A stretch of DNA of 64,000 nucleotides from Croceibacterium ferulae (GTDB lineage: Bacteria; Pseudomonadota; Alphaproteobacteria; Sphingomonadales; Sphingomonadaceae), in contig NZ_QZVQ01000004.1 of NCBI RefSeq assembly GCF_003660445.1, forward strand, positions 248,001-312,000, read 5' to 3'. Position numbers and translations under genes: made by a program. The notes beneath the pieces are model-generated. The model was not told the origin of the DNA and did no database searches. It saw only the letters and a list, made by a program, of their open reading frames with translations. This document shows positions 1 to 8,419 of the stretch, in pieces; the stretch's first letter is position 1; each line of letters begins with the position of its first letter.

Positions 1-101
1 AGGAGGCGGAGAAAGCCGGTTGTGCGGGGCATGACCGCGCCTATAGAGTTCGCGTCTGCCGCGGCAATCACCGCATCCGCAAAAAGAGTCACAAACCGGT
101 C
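1..101. other. left edge upstream of the aldolase gene, unresolved
   Basis: No gene can be assigned here. On the plus strand, frame 1 is open from the window edge to a TGA at 103-105 that would overlap the aldolase ATG by the ATGA pattern, so this could be the last 34 codons of an upstream gene. On the minus strand an ATG at 32 with a TATAG-like element just upstream could equally be the start of a divergent gene running off the window. Neither reading shows a recognisable protein motif. Confidence 0.3.
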
Positions 102-794
102 ATGAAATTCTTCGTCGACACCGCCGACACTTCCGAGATCGCCGAACTGGCCGCCACCGGCCTGCTGGACGGCGTGACCACCAATCCTACGCTGATCAGC
201 AAGTCGGGCAAGGACTTCATCGCCGTCACGCGGGAGATCTGCGCGCTGGTGGATGGCCCCGTCAGTGCCGAGGTCGTGGCGCTGGATCACCGGCAGATGA
301 TGCGCGAGGCCGATGTGCTGCGCGCCATTGCCCCCAATGTGTGCATCAAGGTGCCGCTGACGGTGGACGGCCTGAAGACCTGCAAGGCGCTGTCGGACGA
401 TGGCACCATGGTCAATGTCACGCTGTGCTTTTCCGCCAACCAGGCGCTGCTGGCGGCGAAGGCCGGGGCCAGCTTCATCAGCCCGTTCATCGGTCGGCAT
501 GACGATAACGGCTTCGACGGGATGGACCTGATCCGCGACATCCGCCTGATCTACGACAATTATGCTTTCGAGACGGAGATCCTGGCCGCCAGCATCCGCC
601 ATCCGGTGCATGTGCTGGAAGCCGCCCGGATCGGCGCCGATGTCGGCACGATGCCGGCCAAGGTGATCTGGAGCCTGTTCAACCATGTCCTGACCGACAA
701 GGGCATCGAAGGCTTCCTGAAGGACTGGGCCACCACCGGTCAGACCATCGTGGAAGCGATCGAAGAGGCGGCAGGCGAAAAGCCCGCTGGCTAG
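102..794 (+). CDS. fsa: fructose-6-phosphate aldolase / transaldolase (TalC family)
   Basis: Small transaldolase-family class I aldolase of 230 residues, a single (beta/alpha)8 barrel. The N-terminus has the family pattern MKFFVDTA, followed by [14 protein letters not shown]. Lys83 in the IKVPLT strand is the expected Schiff-base lysine. The family either cleaves fructose 6-phosphate to dihydroxyacetone and glyceraldehyde 3-phosphate or acts as a short transaldolase, and sequence alone does not separate the two. It is cytosolic carbon metabolism. The ATG at 102 gives the normal family N-terminus. The stop lies two bases before the TTG of cobT, so the two are probably co-transcribed although their functions are unrelated. 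Confidence 0.9.
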   Translation: MKFFVDTADTSEIAELAATGLLDGVTTNPTLISKSGKDFIAVTREICALVDGPVSAEVVALDHRQMMREADVLRAIAPNVCIKVPLTVDGLKTCKALSDDGTMVNVTLCFSANQALLAAKAGASFISPFIGRHDDNGFDGMDLIRDIRLIYDNYAFETEILAASIRHPVHVLEAARIGADVGTMPAKVIWSLFNHVLTDKGIEGFLKDWATTGQTIVEAIEEAAGEKPAG

Positions 795-796
795 GC

Positions 797-2617
797 TTGG
801 CTGACGAGACCCCTCTTGACCGATTCCGGCTGGCGCTGACCGGCGCCGCGCGGGCGATCGCGCGCGATGCCGAGGCCGAGGTTGGCTGGACGCCCGACAG
901 CCCGTTGCTGGCGGGGCGGACCCTGCGCGTGCCGATGCCGCATCGCTCGCTGCCGGCCGACCAGGCGCGCGAGGCGCGCGGCTTCGCCGACAGCTTCGCG
1001 CTGCGGCTGCGCCATCATGACGAAGGGCTGCACCGGCGTGCGGCGCCGGAAGACCCGGTGGCCCGCGCCTGTTTCGATGCGGTCGAGCGGGTGCGTTACG
1101 AAGCGCTGGGCGAGACCGCCTTTGCCGGCATGCGGGACAATCTGGCGGCGTCCACCGCGCAACGGATGCGTGGCGACGCTATCGCCCGCGCGCAGGAGGC
1201 GGAGCAGGTGCCGCTCGCCAGCGCAGTGGCGCTGATGCTGCGCGAACAGCTGACCGGCCAGCCGATCCCGGACGTGGCGCGGCCCGGCGTGGAGCTGGTG
1301 CGCGAATGGGTGGAAAGCCGCACCGGCGACGATTTCGAGCGGCTGGGCGACAGTCTGGAGGATCAGCGCGCCTTTCAGTCGATGACGCTGGACCTGCTGC
1401 GCCACCTTGATCTGGTGCAGACCGAAGCACCCGCCGAGCCCGATCCCGACGAGGGCGAAGATGACGCACTGGGCGATGATGAAGGCGAGGATGAGGGCGC
1501 CGAGCAGACCCCGACGGAAGAGCGCCGCGAGCAGTCGCTGAGTGGCGAGACGGGCGAGGGCGATGCCGAGGATGACGGCTCCTCCGAGATCGAGAGCGAA
1601 GAGGAGATGCCGGAAGGGGCGGCCGGGGAGGATGGCGAGGAGGGCAGCGTGCCCAATCGCCCGAACCGCCCCTGGACCGAGCTGCCCGACCAGTTCGATT
1701 ACCGGGCCTATGCTGAGCAGTTCGACGAGGTCGTCGAGGCGCAGGAGCTGTGCGACCATGAGGAACTGGATCGCCTGCGCGCCTATCTCGACAGCCAGCT
1801 GACCGGTCTTGCGGGCGTGGTCACGCGGCTGGCCAACCGGTTGCAGCGGCGGTTGATGGCACAGCAGAACCGCGCCTGGGACTTCGACCAGGAGGAAGGC
1901 CTGCTGGATGCGGCGCGGCTGGCGCGCGTGATCGTCAGCCCCGGCCAGTCGCTCAGCTACAAGGTGGAGCAGGACCAGGCGTTCAAGGACACGGTGGTCA
2001 CCCTGCTGATCGACAATTCCGGCTCCATGCGCGGACGCCCGATCTCCATCGCTGCGATCAGCGCCGACATCATGGCGCGCACGCTGGAACGCTGCGGCGT
2101 GAAGGTGGAGGTGCTGGGCTTCACCACCCGCGCGTGGAAGGGTGGGCAAAGCCGCGAGAAGTGGCTGGCCAGCGGCAAGCCCGCGCAGCCCGGCCGGCTG
2201 AACGATCTGCGGCACATCATCTACAAGCGCGCGGACGAGCCGATGCGGCGCGCGCGGCGCAACCTTGGCCTGATGATGCGCGAAGGATTGCTGAAGGAGA
2301 ATATCGACGGCGAGGCGCTGCTGTGGGCGCACAGCCGCCTGCTGGCCCGGGCGGAGGATCGCCGCATCCTGATCGTGATTTCCGACGGTGCGCCGGTGGA
2401 TGACAGCACGCTGAGCGTGAACAGCGCCGGCTACCTCGAAACGCATCTGCGCAAGGTGATCGACTGGATCGAGCGGCAATCGCCGGTGCAGCTGGCGGCG
2501 ATCGGGATCGGGCATGATGTCACCCGCTATTACAAGCGGGCGGTGACGATCATGGATGTCGAGCAGCTGGGCGGGGCGATGGTCGAACAGCTGGCGGAGC
2601 TGTTCGACGTCGATTGA
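797..2617 (+). CDS. cobT: cobaltochelatase subunit CobT
   Basis: Predicted CobT subunit (606 aa) of the aerobic cobaltochelatase CobNST, which inserts cobalt into hydrogenobyrinate diamide in cobalamin synthesis. The N-terminal half is helical. Residues about 210-290 are an extremely acidic Asp/Glu-rich linker, typical of CobT. The C-terminal part is a von Willebrand A domain with a MIDAS motif, DNSGS, at residues 406-410. The start is TTG at 797, two bases after the aldolase stop; no ATG gives a comparable N-terminus. Its AAA+ partner CobS is encoded about 22 kb away at 24926, not next door as in many alphaproteobacteria, and no cobN lies in the window. The acidic linker makes the opposite strand open for long stretches, which is a composition effect. 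Confidence 0.93.
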   Translation: MADETPLDRFRLALTGAARAIARDAEAEVGWTPDSPLLAGRTLRVPMPHRSLPADQAREARGFADSFALRLRHHDEGLHRRAAPEDPVARACFDAVERVRYEALGETAFAGMRDNLAASTAQRMRGDAIARAQEAEQVPLASAVALMLREQLTGQPIPDVARPGVELVREWVESRTGDDFERLGDSLEDQRAFQSMTLDLLRHLDLVQTEAPAEPDPDEGEDDALGDDEGEDEGAEQTPTEERREQSLSGETGEGDAEDDGSSEIESEEEMPEGAAGEDGEEGSVPNRPNRPWTELPDQFDYRAYAEQFDEVVEAQELCDHEELDRLRAYLDSQLTGLAGVVTRLANRLQRRLMAQQNRAWDFDQEEGLLDAARLARVIVSPGQSLSYKVEQDQAFKDTVVTLLIDNSGSMRGRPISIAAISADIMARTLERCGVKVEVLGFTTRAWKGGQSREKWLASGKPAQPGRLNDLRHIIYKRADEPMRRARRNLGLMMREGLLKENIDGEALLWAHSRLLARAEDRRILIVISDGAPVDDSTLSVNSAGYLETHLRKVIDWIERQSPVQLAAIGIGHDVTRYYKRAVTIMDVEQLGGAMVEQLAELFDVD

Positions 2618-2658
2618 GGCTGCTTGACCGGGGCGCAGGCCATGCCCATTCGGCGCGC

Positions 2659-4134
2659 ATGACCGAACTCACCCTGTTCAACTCGCTGACCCGGCAGCTC
2701 GAACCTTTCCGGCCGGTCCACGCCGGCGAGGCGAGGGTCTATTCCTGCGGGCCGACCGTCTACAATTACCCGCATATCGGCAATATGCGCGCCTATGTCT
2801 TCGCCGATCTGCTGGGCCGCACGCTAAGCTGGCGCGGCTACAAGCTGACGCATGTGATCAACATCACCGATGTGGGGCACCTGACCGACGATGCCGATCA
2901 GGGCGAGGACAAGATGGAGCGGATAGCGGCTCGCCGCGCGCAGTCCATCTGGGACATCGCGCGCCATTATACCGAAGCGTACTGGACGGACATCCAGGCG
3001 CTGAACATCCGGCAGCCGACGCACTGGTCGATCGCCACCGACTACATCGATGCCATGATCGACTTTGCCCGCTCCATCGAGGAGCGGCATTGCTACCGGC
3101 TGGAGAGCGGCTTGTACTTCGACGTGTCGACCGTGGCCGATTACGGGCGGTTGGCGCGCGCGCAGACGGACGAAGGTGAAGGGCGGATCGAGGCGGTGGC
3201 GGGCAAGCGCAACGCGGCCGACTTCGCCATCTGGCGCACCACGCCTGCGGGCGAGCGGCGGCAGATGGAGTGGGACAGCCCATGGGGCCGCGGGGCGCCC
3301 GGCTGGCATCTGGAATGCAGCGTGATGAGCGGCAAGCTGCTGGGCTTTCCGTTCGATATCCACACCGGCGGCATCGACCACCGGGAGATCCATCACCCGA
3401 ACGAGATCGCGCAGAACCAGGCCTTCTGCGGCTGCGGGTCACTGTCCGAGGCGGCCAATTCCGGCGCGCGCATGTGGCTGCACAACAACTTCCTGGTGGA
3501 ACGCGGCGGCAAGATGAGCAAGTCGTCCGGCGAGTTCCTGCGCGTGCCGCTGCTGGTGGAGCGCGGCTACCACCCGCTCGCCTATCGGCTGCTGTGCCTG
3601 CAGGCGCATTATCGCAGCGAGCTGGAGTTCAGCTGGGACGCGCTGGGCGCGGCGCTGACGCGGCTGAAGCGGCTGGTGATGAGCGTGGCTGCCTTGCGGG
3701 AGCGGGCACCGGATGCCGGCTGGCGCGGGTGGATGCGCGCGGAGGCGCTGGCGCAGGATTGGGGCAAGTTGCAGCCGCTGGTTGAGCGGTTCGATGCTGC
3801 TCTGGCGGATGACCTCGGTACGCCGATCGCGCTGACCGCGCTGGAGGATGTGCTGGCCGCGAAGAAGGTCGACCCGGCGCTGAAGCTGGCGGCGGCGGCG
3901 GCGATGGATAGCGTGCTCGGGCTGAACCTCGGGAGCCTGACGCGCGGCGATCTGCGACTGCGCCCGGCTTCCGCCACGATTGCGGAGGCGGAGATCGACG
4001 CCCTGCTGGACCGGCGCCGGCAGGCGCGGACGGCGAAGGACTTTGCCACCTCGGACACGCTGCGCGACGAACTGGCTGCGTCAGGCGTGGAGGTGATGGA
4101 TGGCGATCCGCTCGGCTGGGAGTGGCGCCTGTAG
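2659..4134 (+). CDS. cysS: cysteinyl-tRNA synthetase
   Basis: Class Ia aminoacyl-tRNA synthetase of 491 aa that charges tRNA-Cys. The zinc ligand Cys30 (YSCGPTVY) is followed by the HIGH-type motif PHIGN at 38-42. Further zinc-site residues lie in WHLECS and in the GGIDHREIHHPNE stretch, and the KMSKS loop begins at Lys285. The C-terminal anticodon-binding region ends in GWEWRL. I chose the ATG at 2659 because MTELTLFNSLTR is the usual family N-terminus. An in-frame TTG at 2614 would overlap the cobT stop and add 15 residues that do not look like CysS. Confidence 0.96.
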   Translation: MTELTLFNSLTRQLEPFRPVHAGEARVYSCGPTVYNYPHIGNMRAYVFADLLGRTLSWRGYKLTHVINITDVGHLTDDADQGEDKMERIAARRAQSIWDIARHYTEAYWTDIQALNIRQPTHWSIATDYIDAMIDFARSIEERHCYRLESGLYFDVSTVADYGRLARAQTDEGEGRIEAVAGKRNAADFAIWRTTPAGERRQMEWDSPWGRGAPGWHLECSVMSGKLLGFPFDIHTGGIDHREIHHPNEIAQNQAFCGCGSLSEAANSGARMWLHNNFLVERGGKMSKSSGEFLRVPLLVERGYHPLAYRLLCLQAHYRSELEFSWDALGAALTRLKRLVMSVAALRERAPDAGWRGWMRAEALAQDWGKLQPLVERFDAALADDLGTPIALTALEDVLAAKKVDPALKLAAAAAMDSVLGLNLGSLTRGDLRLRPASATIAEAEIDALLDRRRQARTAKDFATSDTLRDELAASGVEVMDGDPLGWEWRL

Positions 4135-4145
4135 TCAAATGCGAA

Positions 4146-4172
4146 CCGGGGCGGTGATCCAGGCCGCCCCGG
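4146..4172. terminator. hairpin between convergent genes, possible bidirectional terminator
   Basis: Perfect 9-bp stem (CCGGGGCGG at 4146-4154, CCGCCCCGG at 4164-4172) with a 9-base loop, between the cysS stop and the stop of the minus-strand gene at 4185. There is no clear T-run on either side, so intrinsic termination is plausible but not proven. Confidence 0.45.
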
Positions 4173-4184
4173 CACGCCGGCACC

Positions 4185-4577
4185 TCAGTTGTCGTCGAGC
4201 ATCAGCACTTCGACCTGCACCACCATGCGCTCTTCCGGCAGCATCTGGTGGTCCACCGCGCTGACCGCCGCATCGGCGACCAGCTGGCCGGGAATGGCGA
4301 AATCATGTTCCGGCAGGAAGGCGATGAACTTCTCGCTCGCCTCGATCGCCGCGGCCCCGGTGAACACCAGCGTGACCTGATGGCGGGTGCCGGCAAAGGT
4401 GATGCTGGCCCAGCTGCGCTCCCCATGATCGGTCACGGTGCCATGCCCTTCGGCGAGCGCGACCAGAGCCGTGCGCAGGCGGTCGGCCGGTGTGAGACGG
4501 CGGCGCGTCTTGGTGTCCGCACCCTTGAACGCCATGATCGGCAGGACGGCGGCAGTGTTGATGGTTTCCGAAAACAT
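4185..4577 (-). CDS. hypothetical protein
   Basis: Unrecognised cytosolic protein of about 130 aa. It has a basic stretch near residue 25 (TKTRRRLTPADRLRTAL), then an alternating beta-like region with AFAGTRHQVTLVF-type sequence, and an acidic end (EVLMLDDN). There is no signal peptide or membrane segment. Start choices are ATG 4577 (MFSETIN, with GGGGG eight bases upstream), ATG 4592 and TTG 4598; I prefer 4577 because only it has a ribosome-site-like sequence. It lies about 35 bases downstream of the small gene at 4613-4798 on the same strand and is probably co-transcribed with it. Confidence 0.7.
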   Translation of the reverse strand: MFSETINTAAVLPIMAFKGADTKTRRRLTPADRLRTALVALAEGHGTVTDHGERSWASITFAGTRHQVTLVFTGAAAIEASEKFIAFLPEHDFAIPGQLVADAAVSAVDHQMLPEERMVVQVEVLMLDDN

Positions 4578-4612
4578 ATTGATGACCCCCATTATCAATC
4601 GACGAAACTAAA

Positions 4613-4798
4613 TCAGAAAACGTCCGGACGGCTGTATACGTTCATGAAATGTTCTATACGCCTTGCCGTATGATTGCGCGGTGTGCGTCCCATGCGCAGA
4701 TCAAGCACAAAGCGTGGATCATGCGCGGCGAGACGCCCGAACTTCGTTGCCGCCATGCCTGTTTGGTCCAGAAATACTTCGATCTGACCCAGCAACAC
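4613..4798 (-). CDS. small lambda-repressor-like HTH protein
   Basis: 61-residue basic protein. Residues 15-50 (MAATKFGRLAAHDPRF then DLRMGRTPR and a final helix RRIEHFM) look like a minimal helix-turn-helix of the lambda repressor type, with no other domain. The GTG start at 4798 is supported by a strong AAGGAGG at 4804-4810 with five-base spacing. I associate similar 60-residue proteins with sphingomonads, but no function is known to me. It points away from the S24 repressor gene at 4928, so the two share an AT-richer divergent region. DNA binding is an inference from the helix pattern. Confidence 0.75.
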   Translation of the reverse strand: MLLGQIEVFLDQTGMAATKFGRLAAHDPRFVLDLRMGRTPRNHTARRIEHFMNVYSRPDVF

Positions 4799-4870
4799 TG
4801 ATGCCTCCTTTGGAAGGACTGATCCGGTAGGCGAATCGCCTGAGCCATCCTATCGCTGGAAAAATCCTAC

Positions 4871-4899
4871 TTGTCTAGGAAAAATACTTCCTCTATGTG
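4871..4899 (+). promoter_or_regulatory. promoter with internal dyad upstream of the S24 repressor
   Basis: A -35-like TTGTCT (4871-4876) and -10-like TATGTG (4894-4899) are separated by 17 bases. Inside the spacer sits an inverted repeat AGGAA-n6-TTCCT (4877-4892), where a repressor would block RNA polymerase. This arrangement suggests autoregulation by the S24 protein encoded just downstream; the binding itself is inferred. Confidence 0.45.
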
Positions 4900-4927
4900 G
4901 GACATCATAGGAACACAGGAAAAAACC

Positions 4928-5602
4928 ATGGATCCGCGGGAAACTTTGGCCGATCTGGCCCGCGAAAAGGGCACGAGCCTGGCCGCTCTGTCACGCATGC
5001 TCGGGCGTAACGCCACGTATCTGCAGCAATATATCAGCAAGGGCAGCCCCCGTAAGCTGGAGGAAGAGGACCGCCGTAGACTGGCGCAGTTCTTCAATGT
5101 CGATGAGTCGCGGCTCGGAGCCCCGGAGTATAAATCCTACGACCCGCCAGAAGTGAGCGGCATCGGGAGTCTGGGGGCCACGCTCCCGATGGACAGTGCC
5201 CAATGGGTGGAGCTTGACCGGATGGCCATCGAGGCATCTGCCGGTCCGGGCAGCGTCGGCGCGCAGGAAACTTCCTTCGACACCATGATGTTCTCCCGCC
5301 GGTGGCTGCGCGAGCAGGGGCTGGACCCCACGAAGCTGTCGGCCATTCGCGTATCAGGCGACAGCATGGACCCGCTGCTGAAGGATGGTGACGAGATCCT
5401 GGTGGATCGCACGCCACGCCCGTTCCGGGAGGGCATCCATGTGTTGCGGCTGGGAGAGGTGCTGAACGTCAAGCGACTGCAGGTGGGCAAGCCCGGCCGC
5501 GTGCTGCTGATCAGCGCCAATCCCGCCTACGAGCCGATCGAGGTGGCGCAGGACGAGGTCGACATCATCGGCCGCGTGGTGTGGAAGAGCGGCCAGGTCT
5601 GA
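4928..5602 (+). CDS. S24/LexA-like transcriptional repressor with HTH domain
   Basis: 224-aa protein with an N-terminal XRE-type helix-turn-helix (residues about 5-60, TSLAALSRMLGRNATYLQQYI) and a C-terminal S24 peptidase-like domain. The Ser-Lys dyad is present: Ser146 in VSGDSMDP and Lys182 in LNVKRLQ. The family includes phage CI-type and LexA-type repressors that can self-cleave on a RecA signal. It is not canonical LexA, since the N-terminal domain is XRE-like. The ATG at 4928 begins the HTH; an upstream in-frame start would run through the promoter. No phage genes surround it. The MBL gene begins 35 bases after its stop. Confidence 0.85.
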   Translation: MDPRETLADLAREKGTSLAALSRMLGRNATYLQQYISKGSPRKLEEEDRRRLAQFFNVDESRLGAPEYKSYDPPEVSGIGSLGATLPMDSAQWVELDRMAIEASAGPGSVGAQETSFDTMMFSRRWLREQGLDPTKLSAIRVSGDSMDPLLKDGDEILVDRTPRPFREGIHVLRLGEVLNVKRLQVGKPGRVLLISANPAYEPIEVAQDEVDIIGRVVWKSGQV

Positions 5603-5637
5603 TTGCAATCGGCGGCGGACCTGCGCACCTAGGCGGG

Positions 5638-6303
5638 ATGAACGAGACCCTCCCGCCGCTGCGCGCCGCCATCATCCCGGTCACCCCGCTGCAGCAGAAC
5701 TGCAGCCTGGCCTGGTGCACGAAGACGATGCGGGGTGCGCTGATCGATCCCGGCGGCGATCTGGACAGGATCAAGGATGCGGTGCGCCGGGCCGGTGTGA
5801 CGGTCGAGAAGATCCTGCTGACTCACGGCCATATCGACCATTGCGGCCTGGCTGGCGAGCTGGCGAAGGAGATCGCCGTGCCGATCGAGGGGCCGGAGGA
5901 GCAGGACCGATTCTGGATCGCCAAGCTGGAGGAAGACGGGCAAACGTTCGGCACGCCCGGCCGCGTGTTCGAGCCGGACCGCTGGCTGGAAGAAGGCGAC
6001 ACGGTCAGCTTCGGCGAGATCACCATGGATGTGCTGCATTGCCCCGGCCACACGCCGGGCCATGTGGTCTTCATCCACCGCCCCACGCGCTTCGCCTTCG
6101 TGGGGGACGTGCTGTTTGCCGGATCGGTCGGCCGCACGGATTTCCCGCTGAGCGATCACCAGGCGCTGATCGATGCGATCGTCACCAAGCTGTGGCCGCT
6201 GGGCGACATGACCTTCGTGCCGGGGCATGGCCCGGTCAGCACCTTCGCGCAGGAACGCGCGAGCAATCCCTTCGTGGGCGACGCCGCGCTGGCCAGAGGC
6301 TGA
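5638..6303 (+). CDS. MBL-fold metallo-hydrolase, glyoxalase II-like
   Basis: Metallo-beta-lactamase-fold hydrolase of 221 aa. The metal motif THGHIDH is at residues 62-68; other metal-site segments are CPGHTPGH, FVGDVLF and VPGHGP near the C-terminus. The short single-domain form without the glyoxalase II substrate domain resembles YcbL-type thiolester hydrolases, so the substrate is uncertain. The ATG at 5638 gives MNETLPPL; a GTG at 5581 would overlap the upstream gene and adds a non-conserved leader. A TTGCAA element at 5603-5608 with CCTAGG just before the start may form a promoter for a very short leader. Confidence 0.88.
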   Translation: MNETLPPLRAAIIPVTPLQQNCSLAWCTKTMRGALIDPGGDLDRIKDAVRRAGVTVEKILLTHGHIDHCGLAGELAKEIAVPIEGPEEQDRFWIAKLEEDGQTFGTPGRVFEPDRWLEEGDTVSFGEITMDVLHCPGHTPGHVVFIHRPTRFAFVGDVLFAGSVGRTDFPLSDHQALIDAIVTKLWPLGDMTFVPGHGPVSTFAQERASNPFVGDAALARG

Positions 6304-6324
6304 AAGCAGGGGAAGCGCTGGAGC

Positions 6325-6960
6325 TTACCAGCCCCAGGGCCGCTCGCGATACCACTTGGTGATCACGTATTTCACGCCCTTCCGCACCTTCATGCCATGG
6401 TGCAGGGTGGCCGGGTTCAGCGTGCCGTCGGGCCGGCGATTGTTCCAGCACACCAGCTTGCCGGTGGCCGGCTGAAACATCTTGTCGACGACCTTGAACC
6501 GAGTGGCGCCGCCCGCTTCCACCTCGTTGAGGTAGATCATGAAGGTCCAGGTGCGATTGCCTGCGACCGAGCAGAACCGGTCGAAATCCTCGCCCTGTGG
6601 CTCGAAATAGTCGGTGTGCGCCTTGAACTCCTGGCCCACGGCGTAGCGCTGGCCCTGGATGGGTTCGCCGAACGCAGGCTCTATGCCGTTCAAGGCCAGC
6701 AGGCGGGCCTCCAGATCCTGCACCACCGGCAGGTCGGTGGCGAGATCGCAGGTCTCGCTGGTGCGGAAGGAGTTGTCGCCATTCGGGTCGGCGATGGTGG
6801 ACGGGCGCCGGTCCTGCTCCACCAGGCGGATCAGCGCCGTGCACATCTCTGGCGGCAGGAAGCCCGGCATGTCGAACAGTTCGGCCCGCGGGGTTGGTAC
6901 CCGCCGCACCCCCTTGTGTGCCAGCAGCCGTGCCGCACTTGTCTCGCCCGGATTCGCCAT
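6325..6960 (-). CDS. 2-oxoglutarate/Fe(II) prolyl 4-hydroxylase-like oxygenase
   Basis: 211-aa 2OG-Fe(II) oxygenase of the prolyl 4-hydroxylase alpha-subunit family. The double-stranded beta helix carries HTD at residues 115-117 and a distal His at about 188 (TLHHGMKV), which together make the iron triad. Lys197 in the following strand is placed to bind 2-oxoglutarate. The segment YLNEVEAGGATRF is typical of the family. The substrate is unknown; bacterial members modify proteins or small molecules. It converges on the MBL gene with 21 bases between the stops. Confidence 0.88.
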   Translation of the reverse strand: MANPGETSAARLLAHKGVRRVPTPRAELFDMPGFLPPEMCTALIRLVEQDRRPSTIADPNGDNSFRTSETCDLATDLPVVQDLEARLLALNGIEPAFGEPIQGQRYAVGQEFKAHTDYFEPQGEDFDRFCSVAGNRTWTFMIYLNEVEAGGATRFKVVDKMFQPATGKLVCWNNRRPDGTLNPATLHHGMKVRKGVKYVITKWYRERPWGW

Positions 6961-7103
6961 CCCCGTTGTGTAAACCGCCGGTCTGCCGGGGCAAGGTCCG
7001 GAGCCCTGCGCAACAATGTTGCGTCATTTGCCATCCGTATCTTTTTGGATTTGCATCCGGCGGGCGATGTGTGCAACAGGCGCCAGTCCGTGCTGATCGC
7101 CGC

Positions 7104-7131
7104 TTGACGGCGCATCGCGGAGGCTTATCAG
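7104..7131 (+). promoter_or_regulatory. sigma-70-type promoter of tRNA-His
   Basis: TTGACG (7104-7109) and TATCAG (7126-7131) are separated by 16 bases, about 28 bases upstream of the tRNA 5' end. This is the best -35/-10 pair in the intergenic region. Confidence 0.6.
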
Positions 7132-7158
7132 CGCCGTTTCCCACGGCGACAGGCTGAT

Positions 7159-7236
7159 GGCGATTGTAGCTCAGTTGGTTAGAGCGCCGGTTTGTGGTAC
7201 CGGAGGTCGCGGGTTCAAACCCCGTCAATCGCCCCA
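7159..7236 (+). tRNA. tRNA-His (anticodon GTG)
   Basis: A complete cloverleaf folds by eye. The acceptor stem is 7160-7166 with 7226-7232, the D-stem is GCTC/GAGC, and the anticodon stem is 7187-7191 with 7199-7203. The loop contains GTG at 7194-7196, and the T-arm loop is TTCAAAC. The gene encodes the extra G at position -1 (7159) opposite C73 (7233), the histidine-specific identity element, and it also encodes the 3' CCA (7234-7236). Confidence 0.97.
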
Positions 7237-7281
7237 CCTTTTCACGGCATCCGCCCTTCGCCCAATATTCGCGGAGCAGGT

Positions 7282-8346
7282 ATGCCGGCATTCTGGACCG
7301 AAGCGGATTTCGACGCGCATGAGCAGGTGAACCTGGTGCATGATCGCGCCAGCGGCCTCACTGCCATCATCGCGCTGCACTCCACCCATCTGGGGCCGGG
7401 CGCGGGCGGTACCCGCTTCTGGCATTATGCGGATCCCGCGGGCGCGATGCGCGATGCGCTGCGGCTGAGCCGGGGCATGAGCTACAAGAACGCGATGGCC
7501 GGCCTGCCCATGGGCGGCGGCAAGGCCGTCGTGCTGCTGGATGCCGACGGCACCAAGACCCCTGCGATGCTCGCCGCTTTCGGCGATGCGGTGGAGGACA
7601 TGGGCGGCCGCTACGTGACGGCAGAGGATGTCGGCGCATCGGTGGCGGATATGGTCGCGATCTCGCAGCGCACCAGCCATGTCTGCGGCCTGCCTGCGGG
7701 CGAGGGCGCGATCGGCGGCGATCCCGGCCCGTTCACCGCGCGCGGCATCTATCTGGGCATCAAGGCTGCGGCGGCGCACGCGCTGGGTGCCAGCGACATG
7801 CGTGGCGTGCGCGTGGCGGTGCAGGGCTGCGGCAGTGTCGGCGGCGGGGTTGCCCGCCTGCTGGCGGCGGATGGCGCGGATCTGGTGCTGGCCGACATCG
7901 ATGGCGCACGGGCGCAGGCGCTGGCCACGGAGCTGGGCGCGCGCAGTGTCCCCGCCGATGCGATCCTGGCGACCGAATGCGACGTGTTCAGCCCCAATGC
8001 GCTGGGCGCGATCCTGAACGAGGCCTCCATCCCGCAGCTCGCCTGCCGGATCGTGGCCGGCGGGGCCAACAACCAGCTGGCGCGTGCCGGGGACGGCGCG
8101 CGGGTGGCGGAACGGGGCATCCTCTACGCGCCCGACTACGTGATCAATGCTGGCGGCATCATCAATGTCGGCCTGGAATATCTTGCCAGCCAGCATGGCG
8201 CCTCGGTCGACATGGCCGATGTGCAGGGCCGGATCGACCAGATCCCGGGCCGCCTGCAGGCGATCTGGCAGCAGAGCGAGGCCACCGGCCGCCCCGCCGA
8301 TGCGATGGCGGACCGCATGGCGCAGGAGCTGATCGGCCGGGCCTGA
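7282..8346 (+). CDS. Leu/Phe/Glu/Val-type amino acid dehydrogenase
   Basis: 354-aa member of the leucine/phenylalanine branch of the amino-acid dehydrogenase superfamily, which does NAD-dependent oxidative deamination of an amino acid to its 2-oxo acid. Lys69 (SYKNAM) and Lys81 (MGGGK) align with the substrate-binding and catalytic lysines of leucine dehydrogenase. The Rossmann domain begins at VAVQGCGSVGGG. The length fits leucine dehydrogenase rather than the 410-450 aa glutamate dehydrogenases. The ATG at 7282 follows GGAGCAGG; longer frames would run back through tRNA-His and are not possible. The exact substrate cannot be read from the sequence. Confidence 0.88.
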   Translation: MPAFWTEADFDAHEQVNLVHDRASGLTAIIALHSTHLGPGAGGTRFWHYADPAGAMRDALRLSRGMSYKNAMAGLPMGGGKAVVLLDADGTKTPAMLAAFGDAVEDMGGRYVTAEDVGASVADMVAISQRTSHVCGLPAGEGAIGGDPGPFTARGIYLGIKAAAAHALGASDMRGVRVAVQGCGSVGGGVARLLAADGADLVLADIDGARAQALATELGARSVPADAILATECDVFSPNALGAILNEASIPQLACRIVAGGANNQLARAGDGARVAERGILYAPDYVINAGGIINVGLEYLASQHGASVDMADVQGRIDQIPGRLQAIWQQSEATGRPADAMADRMAQELIGRA

Positions 8347-8419
8347 CCGCCTGACCGGTGGATGGGACTTGCGGCGGGCGGGGCAGGCAGTAGAACAGCC
8401 CGCAGGTCACCATCTGTTC

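Noticed and set aside
791-2515. Long minus-strand open frame of 574 codons opposite cobT
   Set aside because: Composition is His/Arg/Gln-rich without any domain, and the frame mirrors the codon usage of cobT, whose VWA motif and acidic linker are unmistakable.
4613-5602. Prophage remnant around the S24 repressor
   Set aside because: No integrase, structural, lysis or attachment-site sequence is seen; flanking genes are ordinary housekeeping genes.
7192-7281. Upstream extension of the amino acid dehydrogenase
   Set aside because: The frame is open but runs into tRNA-His; the ATG at 7282 has a ribosome site and the family N-terminus.
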